64,000 nucleotides of DNA, taken from positions 27,297 to 91,296 of the forward strand of contig NZ_JBEYUS010000015.1 of assembly GCF_040643635.1 (NCBI RefSeq). Reading direction: 5' to 3'. Below are positions 1-8,039 of the stretch, in pieces. The notes under the pieces were generated by a model that did no database searches, was not told the DNA's origin, and saw only the letters and a list, made by a program, of their open reading frames with translations. The position numbers and the translations under genes were made by a program. Numbering within the stretch: position 1 is the first letter of the stretch; each line of letters starts with the position of its first letter. The stretch is from Saccharopolyspora_C sp040643635 (lineage in GTDB: Bacteria > Actinomycetota > Actinomycetes > Mycobacteriales > Pseudonocardiaceae).

Positions 1-545
1 ATCTGCTGGAGGAGCGCGGGGTCGCGGCCATCGAGATCACCCCGGCCGTGGGCAGCGAGCGGCTGCTCGCCGACAGCGAGATCACCTCGGTGGTGAACCT
101 GATCGGCGCCGGTTCCTGGCAGCCGTACCGGCTGGCCGCGAAGCTGCGCGCCCCGCTGCTGGCCGTGCGCGGCGACGAGACGGGCGGGCCGGAGTCGCGG
201 GACGTCATCGGCGTCACCGCGTCCGAGGACCGGCGCGACGTCGCCCTCTCGCACGTCGCGGTGCGCCCGGAGACCGAGGGCCAGGGCAGCCTGATCGTCA
301 CCGCCGACGGCGAGCCGGTCTCGGTGCCGGGTGGTTCCGCGGCGATCACGCTGCACGAGCAGCGGCTCGAGGTCCGGCTCGCGGGCCCGGACTTCGCCGA
401 GCAGACCTTCGCCGCCACCGAAGTTCAGGTGGAGACCGCGGACGCGCCGCACCGGCTGGTGCGGGACGAGCTGCCGATCGCCGACTTCGAGGGTGCGCTG
501 ACGTTCACCGCCGAGCCGGGCGCGCTGACGGTCCGCCCGGTCTGA
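1..545 (+). CDS. C-terminal part of an unidentified protein (5' end lies outside the window)
   Basis: The reading frame is open from base 3 to a TGA at 543-545, so about 180 C-terminal residues are present and the start lies left of the window. An internal GTG at 48 is not a convincing start because the frame continues upstream with similar composition. The visible part is acidic and beta-rich, with a stretch reading VTADGEPVSVPGG and a final segment FEGALTFTAEPGALTVRPV. This faintly recalls the C-terminal beta domain of diacylglycerol/lipid kinases, but no catalytic motif is visible and I do not assign a function. No signal peptide or membrane segment is seen in the part present. Confidence 0.6.
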   Translation, partial: LLEERGVAAIEITPAVGSERLLADSEITSVVNLIGAGSWQPYRLAAKLRAPLLAVRGDETGGPESRDVIGVTASEDRRDVALSHVAVRPETEGQGSLIVTADGEPVSVPGGSAAITLHEQRLEVRLAGPDFAEQTFAATEVQVETADAPHRLVRDELPIADFEGALTFTAEPGALTVRPV

Positions 546-593
546 CCGGTTCCCCCGCGCGGCCCCGCTCGACCGGGGCCGCGGGGAACCCGT

Positions 594-983
594 TCACAGC
601 ACGCGGTTCAGCAGCGCGACCAGCGCCGCGAGCACCACGCCCACCAGCGCCAGCGTGAGCGGGGCGAGGGTGCCGGGGTTCAGCGCGTTGAACAGCGTCC
701 AGCAGAGCACGAGCAGCGCCACCAGGCCCAGCAGCCCGATCATCGCGGCCATCAGCGGCCGGTGCCGCGGCAGCGCGCGCAGGTTGCCGCGGGCGACCGG
801 CGTCATCCGCTGGTACGTGATCCACACCGGCAGCGCCACGAGCGCCACGACGAGGACGCCGAACAGCGAGTCGGCCCGGCTCGGGCCGTGCCCGAGACCG
901 AGCAGCAGACCCAGCACGCCGACCGCGAGCACCAGCAGCACGCGGTGCAGGGTGCGCCACAGCAACCTGTCGTAACCAGCCAT
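594..983 (-). CDS. Small integral membrane protein, unknown function
   Basis: The 129-residue product begins MAGYDRLLW and consists mostly of hydrophobic helices (about 14-36, 44-62, 79-100 and 105-127), giving four predicted transmembrane segments. The ATG at 983 is chosen because a GGGAG ribosome-binding sequence lies about ten bases upstream and the frame upstream of it lacks membrane-protein character. It converges on the preceding partial gene (48 bp gap) and is divergent from the small gene at 1152. I recognise no family. Confidence 0.7.
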   Translation of the reverse strand: MAGYDRLLWRTLHRVLLVLAVGVLGLLLGLGHGPSRADSLFGVLVVALVALPVWITYQRMTPVARGNLRALPRHRPLMAAMIGLLGLVALLVLCWTLFNALNPGTLAPLTLALVGVVLAALVALLNRVL

Positions 984-1151
984 GATCGCAGTCTCCCAGG
1001 GCCGCTCCGACCGGCGGCGGAACCCCGCGGGCAACCTCCCGGTGGAAATTCCAAGATTAATCAGGCGAACACCCGTCACGTCGGTGATCCTGAGTCGTCT
1101 TACTACCGGAGGACGTACCGGACGAACGTCCCGCGAGGGAGGGGAGGTCGC

Positions 1152-1367
1152 GTGACCGACAACGAGCAGTGGCAGGTGAGCTGCCGCGATGTGGCTGGCC
1201 GGCGGCGGAACATGGCGGTGTACGTGAACCAGGGCAACGTCGTGGTCGTCGCACCGCCCGGGGAGACCGCGGTGCTGGCACCATTGGAGGCGGGCCGCCT
1301 GCGGGCCGCGATCCGGGAGGCCGTGGTGTCGGCGGCGGCACCGGAACACCCCGTTCCGGACCGGTGA
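1152..1367 (+). CDS. 71-residue hypothetical protein
   Basis: This small frame starts with GTG at 1152, four bases after a strong GGGGAGG ribosome-binding site (1141-1147). The product (MTDNEQWQVSCRDV...) has a beta-rich middle, YVNQGNVVVVAPPGETAVL, followed by an amphipathic helix LEAGRLRAAIREAV. It has no signal peptide or membrane helix and is probably cytosolic. Proteins of this general look are common in actinobacteria, but I cannot name a function. Coding is supported by the RBS, the balanced composition, and its place in an otherwise empty gap ahead of the acyl-CoA ligase. Confidence 0.65.
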   Translation: MTDNEQWQVSCRDVAGRRRNMAVYVNQGNVVVVAPPGETAVLAPLEAGRLRAAIREAVVSAAAPEHPVPDR

Positions 1368-1432
1368 GCCCTTCCCCCGCGTCGTCCCCCGAGGCATTAT
1401 CTACCGATGAGTAGCTAAATCGGAGGAGACGC

Positions 1433-3112
1433 GTGGCGATGTTGCGACGGCCGGCGATACGGACACGAGGCGAGGCGGCGAAGGCGGCCGTCCGGGCCGG
1501 GGCGGATCGCCTCGCCCCACCGCTGCAGACGCTGTGGTTGCTGACCCGGCAGGGCGTCGTCCGCCCGATGCGCCCGGACAAGCTGCTGCGCATCGTCTTC
1601 GCCTGGCGGCGCTGGGGCGTCACCCCCGCGCTGGGCTACGCCGTCGCCGCGATCCGGCACCCCGACCGGCCCGCCGTGATCGACGAGCGCGGCGCGCTGA
1701 GCTTCCTCGAACTGGAGCAGCGCACCACCCGCCTCGCCCGCGGGCTGCGCGCCCGCGGCATCCGGGACACCAGCCGGGTCGCGGTGCTGTGCCGCAACCA
1801 CCACGGGCTCGTCGAGACCATCGTGGCCTGCGGCAAGATCGGCGCCGACGTGGTGCTGCTCAACACCGGGCTGCGCCCGCACCAGATGCGCACCGTGCTC
1901 GAGGAGCAGCGCGCCGACCTGCTCATCGCCGACGTCGAGTTCGTCGAGGCGCTGCCCGACCTGGAGCTCGACGTGGTGCTCGCCTGGACCGAGGGCACCA
2001 CCCGCAAGGCCACCCTGGAGCACCTCATCGGCAGCTCCGCCACCGGTACGCTGCCGCGCCGCCCCCGGCACGCGCGGATCATCGTGCTCACCTCCGGCAC
2101 CACCGGCGCCCCGAAGGGCGCCCGCAGGCCCGCGCCGCCCGGGGTCGGCCCCGCGGCGACGATCATGTCCCGGATGCCGCTGCGCGCCGGGGAGCGGATC
2201 ATGCTGGCGGCGCCGATCTTCCACACCTGGGGCCTGGCCGCGTTCCAGCTCGGTTCGGCCATCGGCGCCACCCTGGTGCTGCGCCGCAAGTTCGAGCCGC
2301 AGCAGGCGCTCGCGGCCGTGCAGCGGCACCGCGCGACGGCGCTGTTCGTGGTGCCGGTGATGCTGCAGCGCATCCTGGACCTGCCGCGGGAGGCGATCGA
2401 GCCCTACGACACGTCGTCGCTGCGGATCGTGGCCGCCAGCGGTTCGGCGCTGCCTGCCGACCTCGCCACCCGCTTCCAGCGCGTGTTCGGCGAGGTCCTC
2501 TACAACTTCTACGGCTCCACCGAGGCGTCGTGGGTGAGCATCGCCACGCCGCGCGAGCTCGCCGACTCCCCCGGCACCGCGGGGCGCCCGCCGCGCGGTA
2601 CCAGCGTGCGGATCCTCGACGAGCAGGGCGCGCAGGTGCGCGACGGCGAGACCGGGCGGATCTTCGTCCGCAACGACATGCTCTTCGAGGGCTACACCGG
2701 CGGCGGTGGCAAGGAGGTCCGCGACGGCATGCTCGCCACCGGCGACCTGGGCCGCATCGACGAGGCCGGGCGGCTGCAGGTGGTGGGCCGCGAGGACGAC
2801 ATGATCGTCTCGGGTGGCGAGAACGTGTACCCGAAGGAGACCGAGGACGCGATCGCCACGCTGCCGGAGATCTCCGAAGTCGCCGTGATCGGCGTGGACG
2901 ACGCCGAGTTCGGCCAGCGCCTCGCCGCGTACGTGGTGCTCGTCGACGGCGCCGAGCTGGACGGCGAGGCGGTGCGGGAACGGGTCCGGCCCGCGCTGCC
3001 CGGTTTCGCGCTGCCCCGCGACGTCGTGTTCCTGTCCGAGCTGCCGCGCAACGCCACCGGCAAGGTCGTGCCCGCGCGGCTGCGCGAGGGTTCCGCCGAT
3101 ACCGAACGGTGA
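1433..3112 (+). CDS. AMP-forming fatty acyl-CoA synthetase (ANL superfamily, FadD-like)
   Basis: This 559-residue enzyme should activate a carboxylic (probably fatty) acid to the acyl-AMP and then the CoA thioester. It has the whole ANL signature set: the phosphate loop IIVLTSGTTGAPKGARR near residue 217, YGSTEAS near 362, the hinge region TGDLGRIDEAGRLQVVGREDD with SGGENVYPKE, and the C-terminal catalytic lysine in NATGKVVPARL. The N-terminal part (about residues 1-60) precedes the adenylation domain and is basic. The start is GTG at 1433, supported by CGGAGGAG just upstream. It lies alone, 57 bp before orn. Substrate chain length cannot be read from sequence; it resembles mycobacterial FadD12-type ligases. 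Confidence 0.9.
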   Translation: MAMLRRPAIRTRGEAAKAAVRAGADRLAPPLQTLWLLTRQGVVRPMRPDKLLRIVFAWRRWGVTPALGYAVAAIRHPDRPAVIDERGALSFLELEQRTTRLARGLRARGIRDTSRVAVLCRNHHGLVETIVACGKIGADVVLLNTGLRPHQMRTVLEEQRADLLIADVEFVEALPDLELDVVLAWTEGTTRKATLEHLIGSSATGTLPRRPRHARIIVLTSGTTGAPKGARRPAPPGVGPAATIMSRMPLRAGERIMLAAPIFHTWGLAAFQLGSAIGATLVLRRKFEPQQALAAVQRHRATALFVVPVMLQRILDLPREAIEPYDTSSLRIVAASGSALPADLATRFQRVFGEVLYNFYGSTEASWVSIATPRELADSPGTAGRPPRGTSVRILDEQGAQVRDGETGRIFVRNDMLFEGYTGGGGKEVRDGMLATGDLGRIDEAGRLQVVGREDDMIVSGGENVYPKETEDAIATLPEISEVAVIGVDDAEFGQRLAAYVVLVDGAELDGEAVRERVRPALPGFALPRDVVFLSELPRNATGKVVPARLREGSADTER

Positions 3113-3156
3113 TCTGCGCGGCGCCGGTGCGATCCCGGTGCCCGGCCGCACCGCGT

Positions 3157-3162
3157 TAGGCT
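3157..3162 (+). promoter_or_regulatory. Candidate -10 element for leaderless orn transcription
   Basis: The hexamer TAGGCT matches the actinobacterial -10 consensus TANNNT and ends seven bases before the GTG start of orn at 3170. That is the spacing expected for a leaderless transcript. No separate Shine-Dalgarno is convincing (only GTGAGG overlapping the start). A clear -35 is not visible. Confidence 0.35.
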
Positions 3163-3169
3163 CGGTGAG

Positions 3170-3808
3170 GTGAACGACCGTCTAGTGTGGATCGACTGTG
3201 AAATGACCGGTCTCGACCTGGGCAAGGACGCTCTGATCGAGATCGCCGCCCTGGTCACCGACGCCGACCTCAACATCCTCGGCGAGGGCGTGGACATCGT
3301 GATCCACGCCCCGGACGAGGCGCTGTCGGGGATGCCCGAGGTGGTGCGGGACATGCACGCCCGCTCCGGGCTGACCGAGGAGGTGCGGCGCTCCGCGGTC
3401 ACCACGGCCGAGGCCGAACAACGCGTCCTGGACTACATCCGCGAGCACGTGCCGGACACCGTGTCGGCGCCGCTGGCGGGCAATTCCATCGCCACCGACC
3501 GCGGGTTCATCGCCCGCGACATGCCTGCGCTGGACGCGCACCTGCACTACCGCATGGTGGACGTGTCCTCCATCAAGGAGTTGTGCCGGCGCTGGTTCCC
3601 GCGGATCTACTACGCGCAGCCGGAGAAGGGCCTGGCGCACCGCGCGCTCGCGGACGTGCGGGAGTCCATCCGCGAGCTGGCGTACTACCGGCGGACCGCG
3701 TTCGTGGCGGAGCCGGGGCCGACCACCGAGCAGGCGCAGGCCGTCGCAGCGGACCTGCTGGCCGGCCACGGCCCGGCGGGCACCGGCCGGAGCTCCGACC
3801 AGGAGTGA
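3170..3808 (+). CDS. orn: Oligoribonuclease (DEDDh 3'-5' exonuclease)
   Basis: Orn degrades 2-5 nt RNA oligomers (and pGpG) to mononucleotides in the cytoplasm. The 212-residue protein carries the DEDDh motifs: WIDCEMTGLD near the N-terminus (first Asp and Glu), NSIATDRGFI in the middle (Asp), and HRALADVRESI near the end (His and Asp). Length and motif spacing fit the family (about 180-215). The C-terminal ~30 residues (TTEQAQAVAADLLAGHG...) are an actinobacterial-type tail. The start is GTG at 3170, giving MNDRLVWIDCEM as in orthologues. It is followed by tRNA-His. Confidence 0.96.
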   Translation: MNDRLVWIDCEMTGLDLGKDALIEIAALVTDADLNILGEGVDIVIHAPDEALSGMPEVVRDMHARSGLTEEVRRSAVTTAEAEQRVLDYIREHVPDTVSAPLAGNSIATDRGFIARDMPALDAHLHYRMVDVSSIKELCRRWFPRIYYAQPEKGLAHRALADVRESIRELAYYRRTAFVAEPGPTTEQAQAVAADLLAGHGPAGTGRSSDQE

Positions 3809-3917
3809 TACCGGTTCCGCACCCGGCCGGGAGCCCGGTCGCAGCCCGCCGCGCGGCGCACGCTAGGATATTCGTGTTGCTCCGGACGACCGGGTTCACC
3901 GGCCGATCGGAAGCTGC

Positions 3918-3991
3918 GGTGGGTGTAGCTCAGTAGGTAGAGCACTGGGTTGTGGTCCCAGGAGTCGCGGGTTCGAATCCCGTCACTCACC
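3918..3991 (+). tRNA. tRNA-His (anticodon GTG)
   Basis: A full cloverleaf can be drawn. The acceptor stem is GTGGGTG (3919-3925) with CACTCAC (3984-3990), plus the extra 5' G at 3918 pairing with C73 (3991), which is diagnostic of tRNA-His. The anticodon stem is CTGGG/CCCAG with loop TTGTGGT and anticodon GTG at 3952-3954. The T-arm is CGGGTTCGAATCCCG. CCA is not encoded (the next bases are CCG). Confidence 0.97.
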
Positions 3992-3999
3992 CCGCGAGA

Positions 4000-4030
4000 A
4001 AAGGCCCGCTCCTTCCCGGAGCGGGCCTTT
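4000..4030 (+). terminator. Rho-independent terminator after tRNA-His
   Basis: A perfect 13-bp stem (AAAGGCCCGCTCC / GGAGCGGGCCTTT) with a five-base loop TTCCC starts nine bases after the tRNA. Its 3' arm ends in TTT. Confidence 0.85.
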
Positions 4031-4118
4031 CGCATTGCGGGGGAACGGAAATCCCCGAACCACTTTTTCCCGTCAGCGGCGAGGCCGCTGAGCGCCGACC
4101 ACGCACGCGCCCGGCACC

Positions 4119-4137
4119 GCCGCGGATTCTCCGCGGC
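4119..4137. other. Short GC-rich hairpin
   Basis: GCCGCGGA and TCCGCGGC form a perfect 8-bp stem around a TTC loop in the gap between tRNA-His and the convergent L,D-transpeptidase gene. It has no T-run; it could assist termination of the minus-strand gene. Confidence 0.35.
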
Positions 4138-4224
4138 TTCCTCGCTGCGGGATCGTTTTCACAGGTGGCTCTCCGCCACGCGCGACAACGCCGTCCTCGC
4201 GAGGAAGCCGCTGAGGTTCCGCCA

Positions 4225-4247
4225 CTCGCCCCGCCGAGCAGGGCGAG
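4225..4247 (-). terminator. Possible weak terminator of the L,D-transpeptidase gene
   Basis: CTCGCCC and GGGCGAG form a 7-bp stem with a nine-base loop, seven bases beyond the stop codon of the minus-strand transpeptidase gene. No U-tract follows, so this is only suggestive. Confidence 0.3.
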
Positions 4248-4253
4248 CGATCT

Positions 4254-5453
4254 TCACCGGTTGCCCGCCGTCCATTCCGTCCAGGGGACCTGCCAGTCGC
4301 CGAAACCGTCCCAGGACCGCAGGTTCGGCCCGCCGGAGTTGGTGATCTCGACGACGTCGCCCTTCTTGAGCAGGTCGTAGATCCACTTGGCGTTGGCGTC
4401 GCTCATGTTGATGCAGCCGTGGCTGACGTTGCTGCTGCCCTGCTGGGCGACCGACCACGGGGCCGCGTGCAGGAATTCGCCGCCGTTGGAGATGCGCACG
4501 GCCCACTTGACCTCGGTGCGGTAGCCGCCGTTGTCGACGTCGAGGCCGTAGCTGGACGAGTCCATGATCTTCGTGGCGTGGTGCTCGGTGACGACGTGCA
4601 CGCCGTTGTTGGACGGCCAGGCGGGCTTGCCGAGGGAGACCGGCATGGTCCGCTGGGTGACCCCGTTGACGTCGATCGACATGGTGTGGCTGGAGCCGTC
4701 GGCGTGGAGCACGACGGCGTCGCCGATGGTGATGGTGGCGGTGCGGTTCTCCTCGCCCCAGGAGCCGTTGCCGAGGTCCTTGCCGTAGACGTCCGCGTTG
4801 ATGGTGATCTTCGTGCCGGGCTTCCAGTAGTGCTCGGGCCGCCAGTGCACTTCGCGGTCGTCGAACCAGTAGAAGGCGCCTTCGACGGCCGGTTCGGTCT
4901 GGATGCGGATGGCCTCTTCGGCCTTCGCCTTGTCCGGGGCGGGCGCGTTCTCGGAGAAGTAGAAGGCGAGCGGCTGGCCGACGCCGACGGTCTCGCCGTC
5001 GAGCGGGTTCATCGACACGTAGGTCTGGTTCTCGGGATCGATGGTGCTGAACGTGGATTCCTGGACGACCGGCGCGCCCGCGGCGCCCTGCAGGGTGAGC
5101 TTCGCGGTGTAGGTCTTGCCGTAGCCGAGGGGCTCGGACGCGGACCAGCTCGACCCGTCCGGCGCGACGGTGTTGGCGACCGCCTTGCCGTCCTGGTTCA
5201 CCAGTTCGGCGGCGGTGATCGTGCCGTCGACGGCGGTGGCCGTGATGGGGGCGGTCGGCGAGATCTGCTGGGCACCGTTCGCCGGGTCGAACCGCGCGGA
5301 GGCGGGCGGCGGCGGCGGGGGCGCCTGGGCGCCGCTGGTCCCGCCGCCGGTGCAGGACGCGAGGAGCACGCCCACCAGCACCACGACCGCAGCAGGCACC
5401 GCACGGGACGACAACCCTAGAACTCTCCCGACAGAGTTAAGACACAGCTTCAT
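4254..5453 (-). CDS. L,D-transpeptidase lipoprotein (YkuD/ErfK domain, LdtMt2-like)
   Basis: The enzyme should make 3-3 (meso-DAP to meso-DAP) cross-links in peptidoglycan at the outer face of the membrane. From the ATG at 5453 the 399-residue product has a lipoprotein signal (basic start, VLGLSSRAVPAAVVVLVGVL core, lipobox LASC with Cys34), then a Pro-rich linker and two Ig-like domains. The C-terminal YkuD domain carries the catalytic motif SHGCINMSDANA, with His345 and nucleophile Cys347. A Trp-rich tail, FGDWQVPWTEW, ends it as in mycobacterial Ldt enzymes. A GTG at 5483 would add ten residues (MGIGSNGQSR), but the 5453 start gives the more typical signal peptide. Neither start has a strong RBS. 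It stands alone, convergent with the tRNA-His unit. Confidence 0.9.
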   Translation of the reverse strand: MKLCLNSVGRVLGLSSRAVPAAVVVLVGVLLASCTGGGTSGAQAPPPPPPASARFDPANGAQQISPTAPITATAVDGTITAAELVNQDGKAVANTVAPDGSSWSASEPLGYGKTYTAKLTLQGAAGAPVVQESTFSTIDPENQTYVSMNPLDGETVGVGQPLAFYFSENAPAPDKAKAEEAIRIQTEPAVEGAFYWFDDREVHWRPEHYWKPGTKITINADVYGKDLGNGSWGEENRTATITIGDAVVLHADGSSHTMSIDVNGVTQRTMPVSLGKPAWPSNNGVHVVTEHHATKIMDSSSYGLDVDNGGYRTEVKWAVRISNGGEFLHAAPWSVAQQGSSNVSHGCINMSDANAKWIYDLLKKGDVVEITNSGGPNLRSWDGFGDWQVPWTEWTAGNR

Positions 5454-5747
5454 GCGTGACTGTCCGTTCGATCCGATCCCCACATCCGACTGAGACCAGT
5501 GTGCATCAGCCCCCCGACCGTGTAGCCGACGACCAGCCCTGCACGAAGAGTCAACCGCGGATCTTCACCCGTCAGACGCACGACCACACCCCCCGGTTGC
5601 TCGCTCAGCGACATCGAACCCCGCCGACCGGCTGAAACACCACCGCGCACCCCCGAAGGGACCCCCCGATTCATCCCCCGAAACGGGGTGCTAAAGTTTC
5701 TTTCGTCGCCAGGGAGACGGCAAGAACGAAATCCCGGCGGACACCCA

Positions 5748-5823
<76 letters not shown>

Positions 5824-5824
5824 C

Positions 5825-5856
5825 AACCCCAGGTCACACGGCCTGGGGTTTTTCTT
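5825..5856 (+). terminator. Rho-independent terminator after tRNA-Lys
   Basis: AACCCCAGG and CCTGGGGTT form a 9-bp stem around an eight-base loop immediately after the CCA end. A run of T's with one C (TTTCTTTT) follows, the most classical terminator in the window. Confidence 0.9.
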
Positions 5857-6018
5857 TTGCTCTCGAAATCCGCTGCGGACCACCACCAGCCCCCGATTCG
5901 GACGATGGGTGGCCGGATGACCGCGGCGGGCCGCGGTCGAGCACCCGATTTCGACCGAGCGTCCCCCTGCCGTATCCCCTCCGCTCGGCTCTGATCATCG
6001 GCACGCCCGAGGGCCGGG

Positions 6019-6777
6019 TCAGGTGGTTCGGACGGTCACTCCTGCTGATTCGAAGGCGGTGACTTCGGTGTCGGGGGCCGCCGCGTCGGTGATGAGGGCG
6101 TGCAGGGCCGTGGGGGGCGCGACGAAGGCGAGCGAGGTGCGGGTGAGCTTGGCCGAGTCGGTGACGGCGATGACGCGGCGGGCGGAGGCCATGGCGGCGC
6201 GCTTGGTGGCGGCGTCGTCGAGGTCGTAGGCGGTGAGGCCGTCGGCGGCGGTGAGGCCGCAGCAGCCGAGGATCGCGGTGTCGAAGCGCAGCGCGGCCAG
6301 CGAGGCGTGGGTGAGCGGGCCGGTGAAGGCGAGTTCCTGGGCGCGCGGCCTGCCGCCGGGGACCAGCAGGGTGATCTCCGGTGCCGTGGCCAGTTCGTTC
6401 GCCGCGTGCAGGGACAGGGGCACGACGGTCAGGCGGCGGTGCGCCAGTGCGCGGGCGACTTCGAGGCAGGTGGTGCCGCTGTCCAGCACGACCGATTCGC
6501 CGTCGGCGATCAGGTCGGCGGCTGCGGTGGCGATGCGCCGTTTGACGTCGGCGCCGTCCTGGGCGCGCAGCGCGAACGGCGGCTCGTCGCCGCGGAGCAG
6601 GAGGCTGCGTGCTCCACCGCGGTAGCGCTCGAGCACGCCTTCGTCGGCGAGCGCTTCGAGGTCGCGGCGGATCGTCATCTCGGAGGCACCGGTGAGCGCG
6701 GCGAGTTCGGCGACACCGAGCGAACCGGCCTCCCGCACCGCTTCGGTGATCCGCTTGAGCCGTTGTGCGCTGGACAT
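6019..6777 (-). CDS. DeoR-family transcriptional regulator
   Basis: The 252-residue protein has the DeoR layout. An N-terminal winged helix-turn-helix contains the family fingerprint LTGASEMTIRRDLEALADEGVLERYRGGA (here broken by my reading into LTGASEMTIRRDLEAL and the wing). The DeoRC sugar-phosphate sensor domain follows, with SVVLDSGTTCLEVARAL, VPGGRPR and DSAKLTRTSLAF. Such regulators usually repress sugar uptake or catabolism and release DNA on binding a phosphorylated sugar. The start at 6777 (MSSAQRLKRI) fits the family; longer frames upstream run through the operator. It is divergent from an MFS gene 73 bp away with a palindromic operator between them, so it very likely controls itself and that transporter. 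Confidence 0.9.
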   Translation of the reverse strand: MSSAQRLKRITEAVREAGSLGVAELAALTGASEMTIRRDLEALADEGVLERYRGGARSLLLRGDEPPFALRAQDGADVKRRIATAAADLIADGESVVLDSGTTCLEVARALAHRRLTVVPLSLHAANELATAPEITLLVPGGRPRAQELAFTGPLTHASLAALRFDTAILGCCGLTAADGLTAYDLDDAATKRAAMASARRVIAVTDSAKLTRTSLAFVAPPTALHALITDAAAPDTEVTAFESAGVTVRTT

Positions 6778-6817
6778 GCTCCATGTGAACACGGACTCCG
6801 TCCACAGGTCAACATTT

Positions 6818-6836
6818 CGAACATCGAATATGTTCG
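6818..6836. promoter_or_regulatory. Palindromic operator between deoR-type gene and MFS gene
   Basis: CGAACAT-CGAAT-ATGTTCG is a perfect inverted repeat with 7-bp arms in the 73-bp divergent gap. The right half contains TATGTT (6829-6834), a fair -10 element for the MFS gene starting at 6839 or 6851. Binding there would block transcription. The surrounding DNA is clearly AT-richer than the genes. Confidence 0.65.
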
Positions 6837-6850
6837 TTATGTTTGAATTC

Positions 6851-8029
6851 ATGAACACTCGGTTGCGGGCGGCGCGGATCGCCACGTTCGCCCACTTCGT
6901 CCTGTGCGGCTTCCTGATGGGCATGTGGATCGTGCACATCCCGGTGGTCGAGCGCGCGGTGCGGATCGATCACGCCCTGCTCGGCTGGCTCCTGCTGCTG
7001 CTCGGGGCGGGTGCCGTCGCGGCCATGCAGCTCGTGGGCCCGCTGACCGACCGGTTCGGCGCCCGGCTGGTCGTGCCGGTGAGCGCCGCCGCGTGCAGCC
7101 TCGCCGTGGTGCTGCCGGGGCTGGCGGTGGACGGCTGGACGCTCGGAATCGCGCTGCTGGTGTTCGGGTTCTGCAACGGCTGCCTCGACGTGAGCATGAA
7201 CGCGCACGCGGTGCAGGTGGAGCGCGCGTACGGGCGGCCGGTGATGTCCGCCTTCCACGCCGCGTTCTCCGTCGGGGGCGTGGCCGCGGCGCTGATCGGG
7301 GCGCGCACCCTCGGCTGGGGGTGGAGCCCGGCGACCTCGCTCGGCGCCGCGGCGGTGCTGGGACTGGTGCTCGGCGCGGTCGCCGCGCGCGGGCTGCTGC
7401 GGCCGGAGCCCGCACCGGAACCCGTCGAGTCCACTTCGGACGGTCGTCGCCCGGTCGCGGGGCGGGTGTGGCTGCTGGCCGGGCTCGCGTTCCTGATCAT
7501 GCTGTGCGAGGGCGTCGCCAACGACTGGAGCGCGCTGCACCTGCGCGACGTGCTGGGCGCGCAGCCCGCCACCGCCGCCCTCGGGTACGGGGCGTTCGCC
7601 ACCACCATGACCGCGGGCCGGCTGCTCGCCGACCGGGTCGCGGCGCGGGTGGGGCCGCGGGTGGTCCTGCGGGGCGGGGCCGGGATCGCCGCGGTCGGGC
7701 TCACCGCGGCGGCGCTGTCCCCGTGGGTGCCGCTCGCGCTCGCCGGGTGGGCCGTGTTCGGCGTCGGCCTGGCCGGGTGCGTGCCGCAGCTGCTGAGCGC
7801 CGCCGGGCACGCCGACGACGCCGCGGCCGGGGCCAACGTCTCCCGGGTGGCCGGGCTCGGGTTCGTCGGCATGCTCGCCGGGCCCGCCGTGATCGGGCCG
7901 CTCACCTACGTGGTGCCGTTGAACCTGGCGTTCTTCCTGCCGGTGCTGTGCTGCGTCGCGGCCGTTGCCGCCGCCCGCAGCGCGCTGCCCGACCGCCGCG
8001 CACCGGCCACGAGTGCGCCGGTGCGCTGA
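6851..8029 (+). CDS. MFS transporter (YbjJ/FucP-like), probable sugar or polyol permease
   Basis: The 392-residue protein has about 12 transmembrane helices. It shows MFS landmarks: the loop 2-3 motif GPLTDRFGARLVVP and FGFCNGCLDVSMNAHAVQVERAYGRPVMSAFHAAFSVGG, typical of the YbjJ/fucose-permease branch (quoted here only as the FGFCNGCLDVSMNAHAV region). Two in-frame ATGs are possible, 6839 (MFEFM) and 6851 (MNTRL); the latter gives the standard length. It pairs divergently with a DeoR regulator and shared operator, so the substrate is likely the sugar whose phosphate the regulator senses. Its 3' end lies 10 bp from the convergent oxidoreductase gene. Confidence 0.85.
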   Translation: MNTRLRAARIATFAHFVLCGFLMGMWIVHIPVVERAVRIDHALLGWLLLLLGAGAVAAMQLVGPLTDRFGARLVVPVSAAACSLAVVLPGLAVDGWTLGIALLVFGFCNGCLDVSMNAHAVQVERAYGRPVMSAFHAAFSVGGVAAALIGARTLGWGWSPATSLGAAAVLGLVLGAVAARGLLRPEPAPEPVESTSDGRRPVAGRVWLLAGLAFLIMLCEGVANDWSALHLRDVLGAQPATAALGYGAFATTMTAGRLLADRVAARVGPRVVLRGGAGIAAVGLTAAALSPWVPLALAGWAVFGVGLAGCVPQLLSAAGHADDAAAGANVSRVAGLGFVGMLAGPAVIGPLTYVVPLNLAFFLPVLCCVAAVAAARSALPDRRAPATSAPVR

Positions 8030-8039
8030 CGCGGCGGGA

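Noticed and set aside
5450..5674. A 74-residue minus-strand frame upstream of the L,D-transpeptidase
   Set aside because: It overlaps the start and promoter region of that gene, has Arg/Gly-rich shadow composition and no credible ribosome-binding site.
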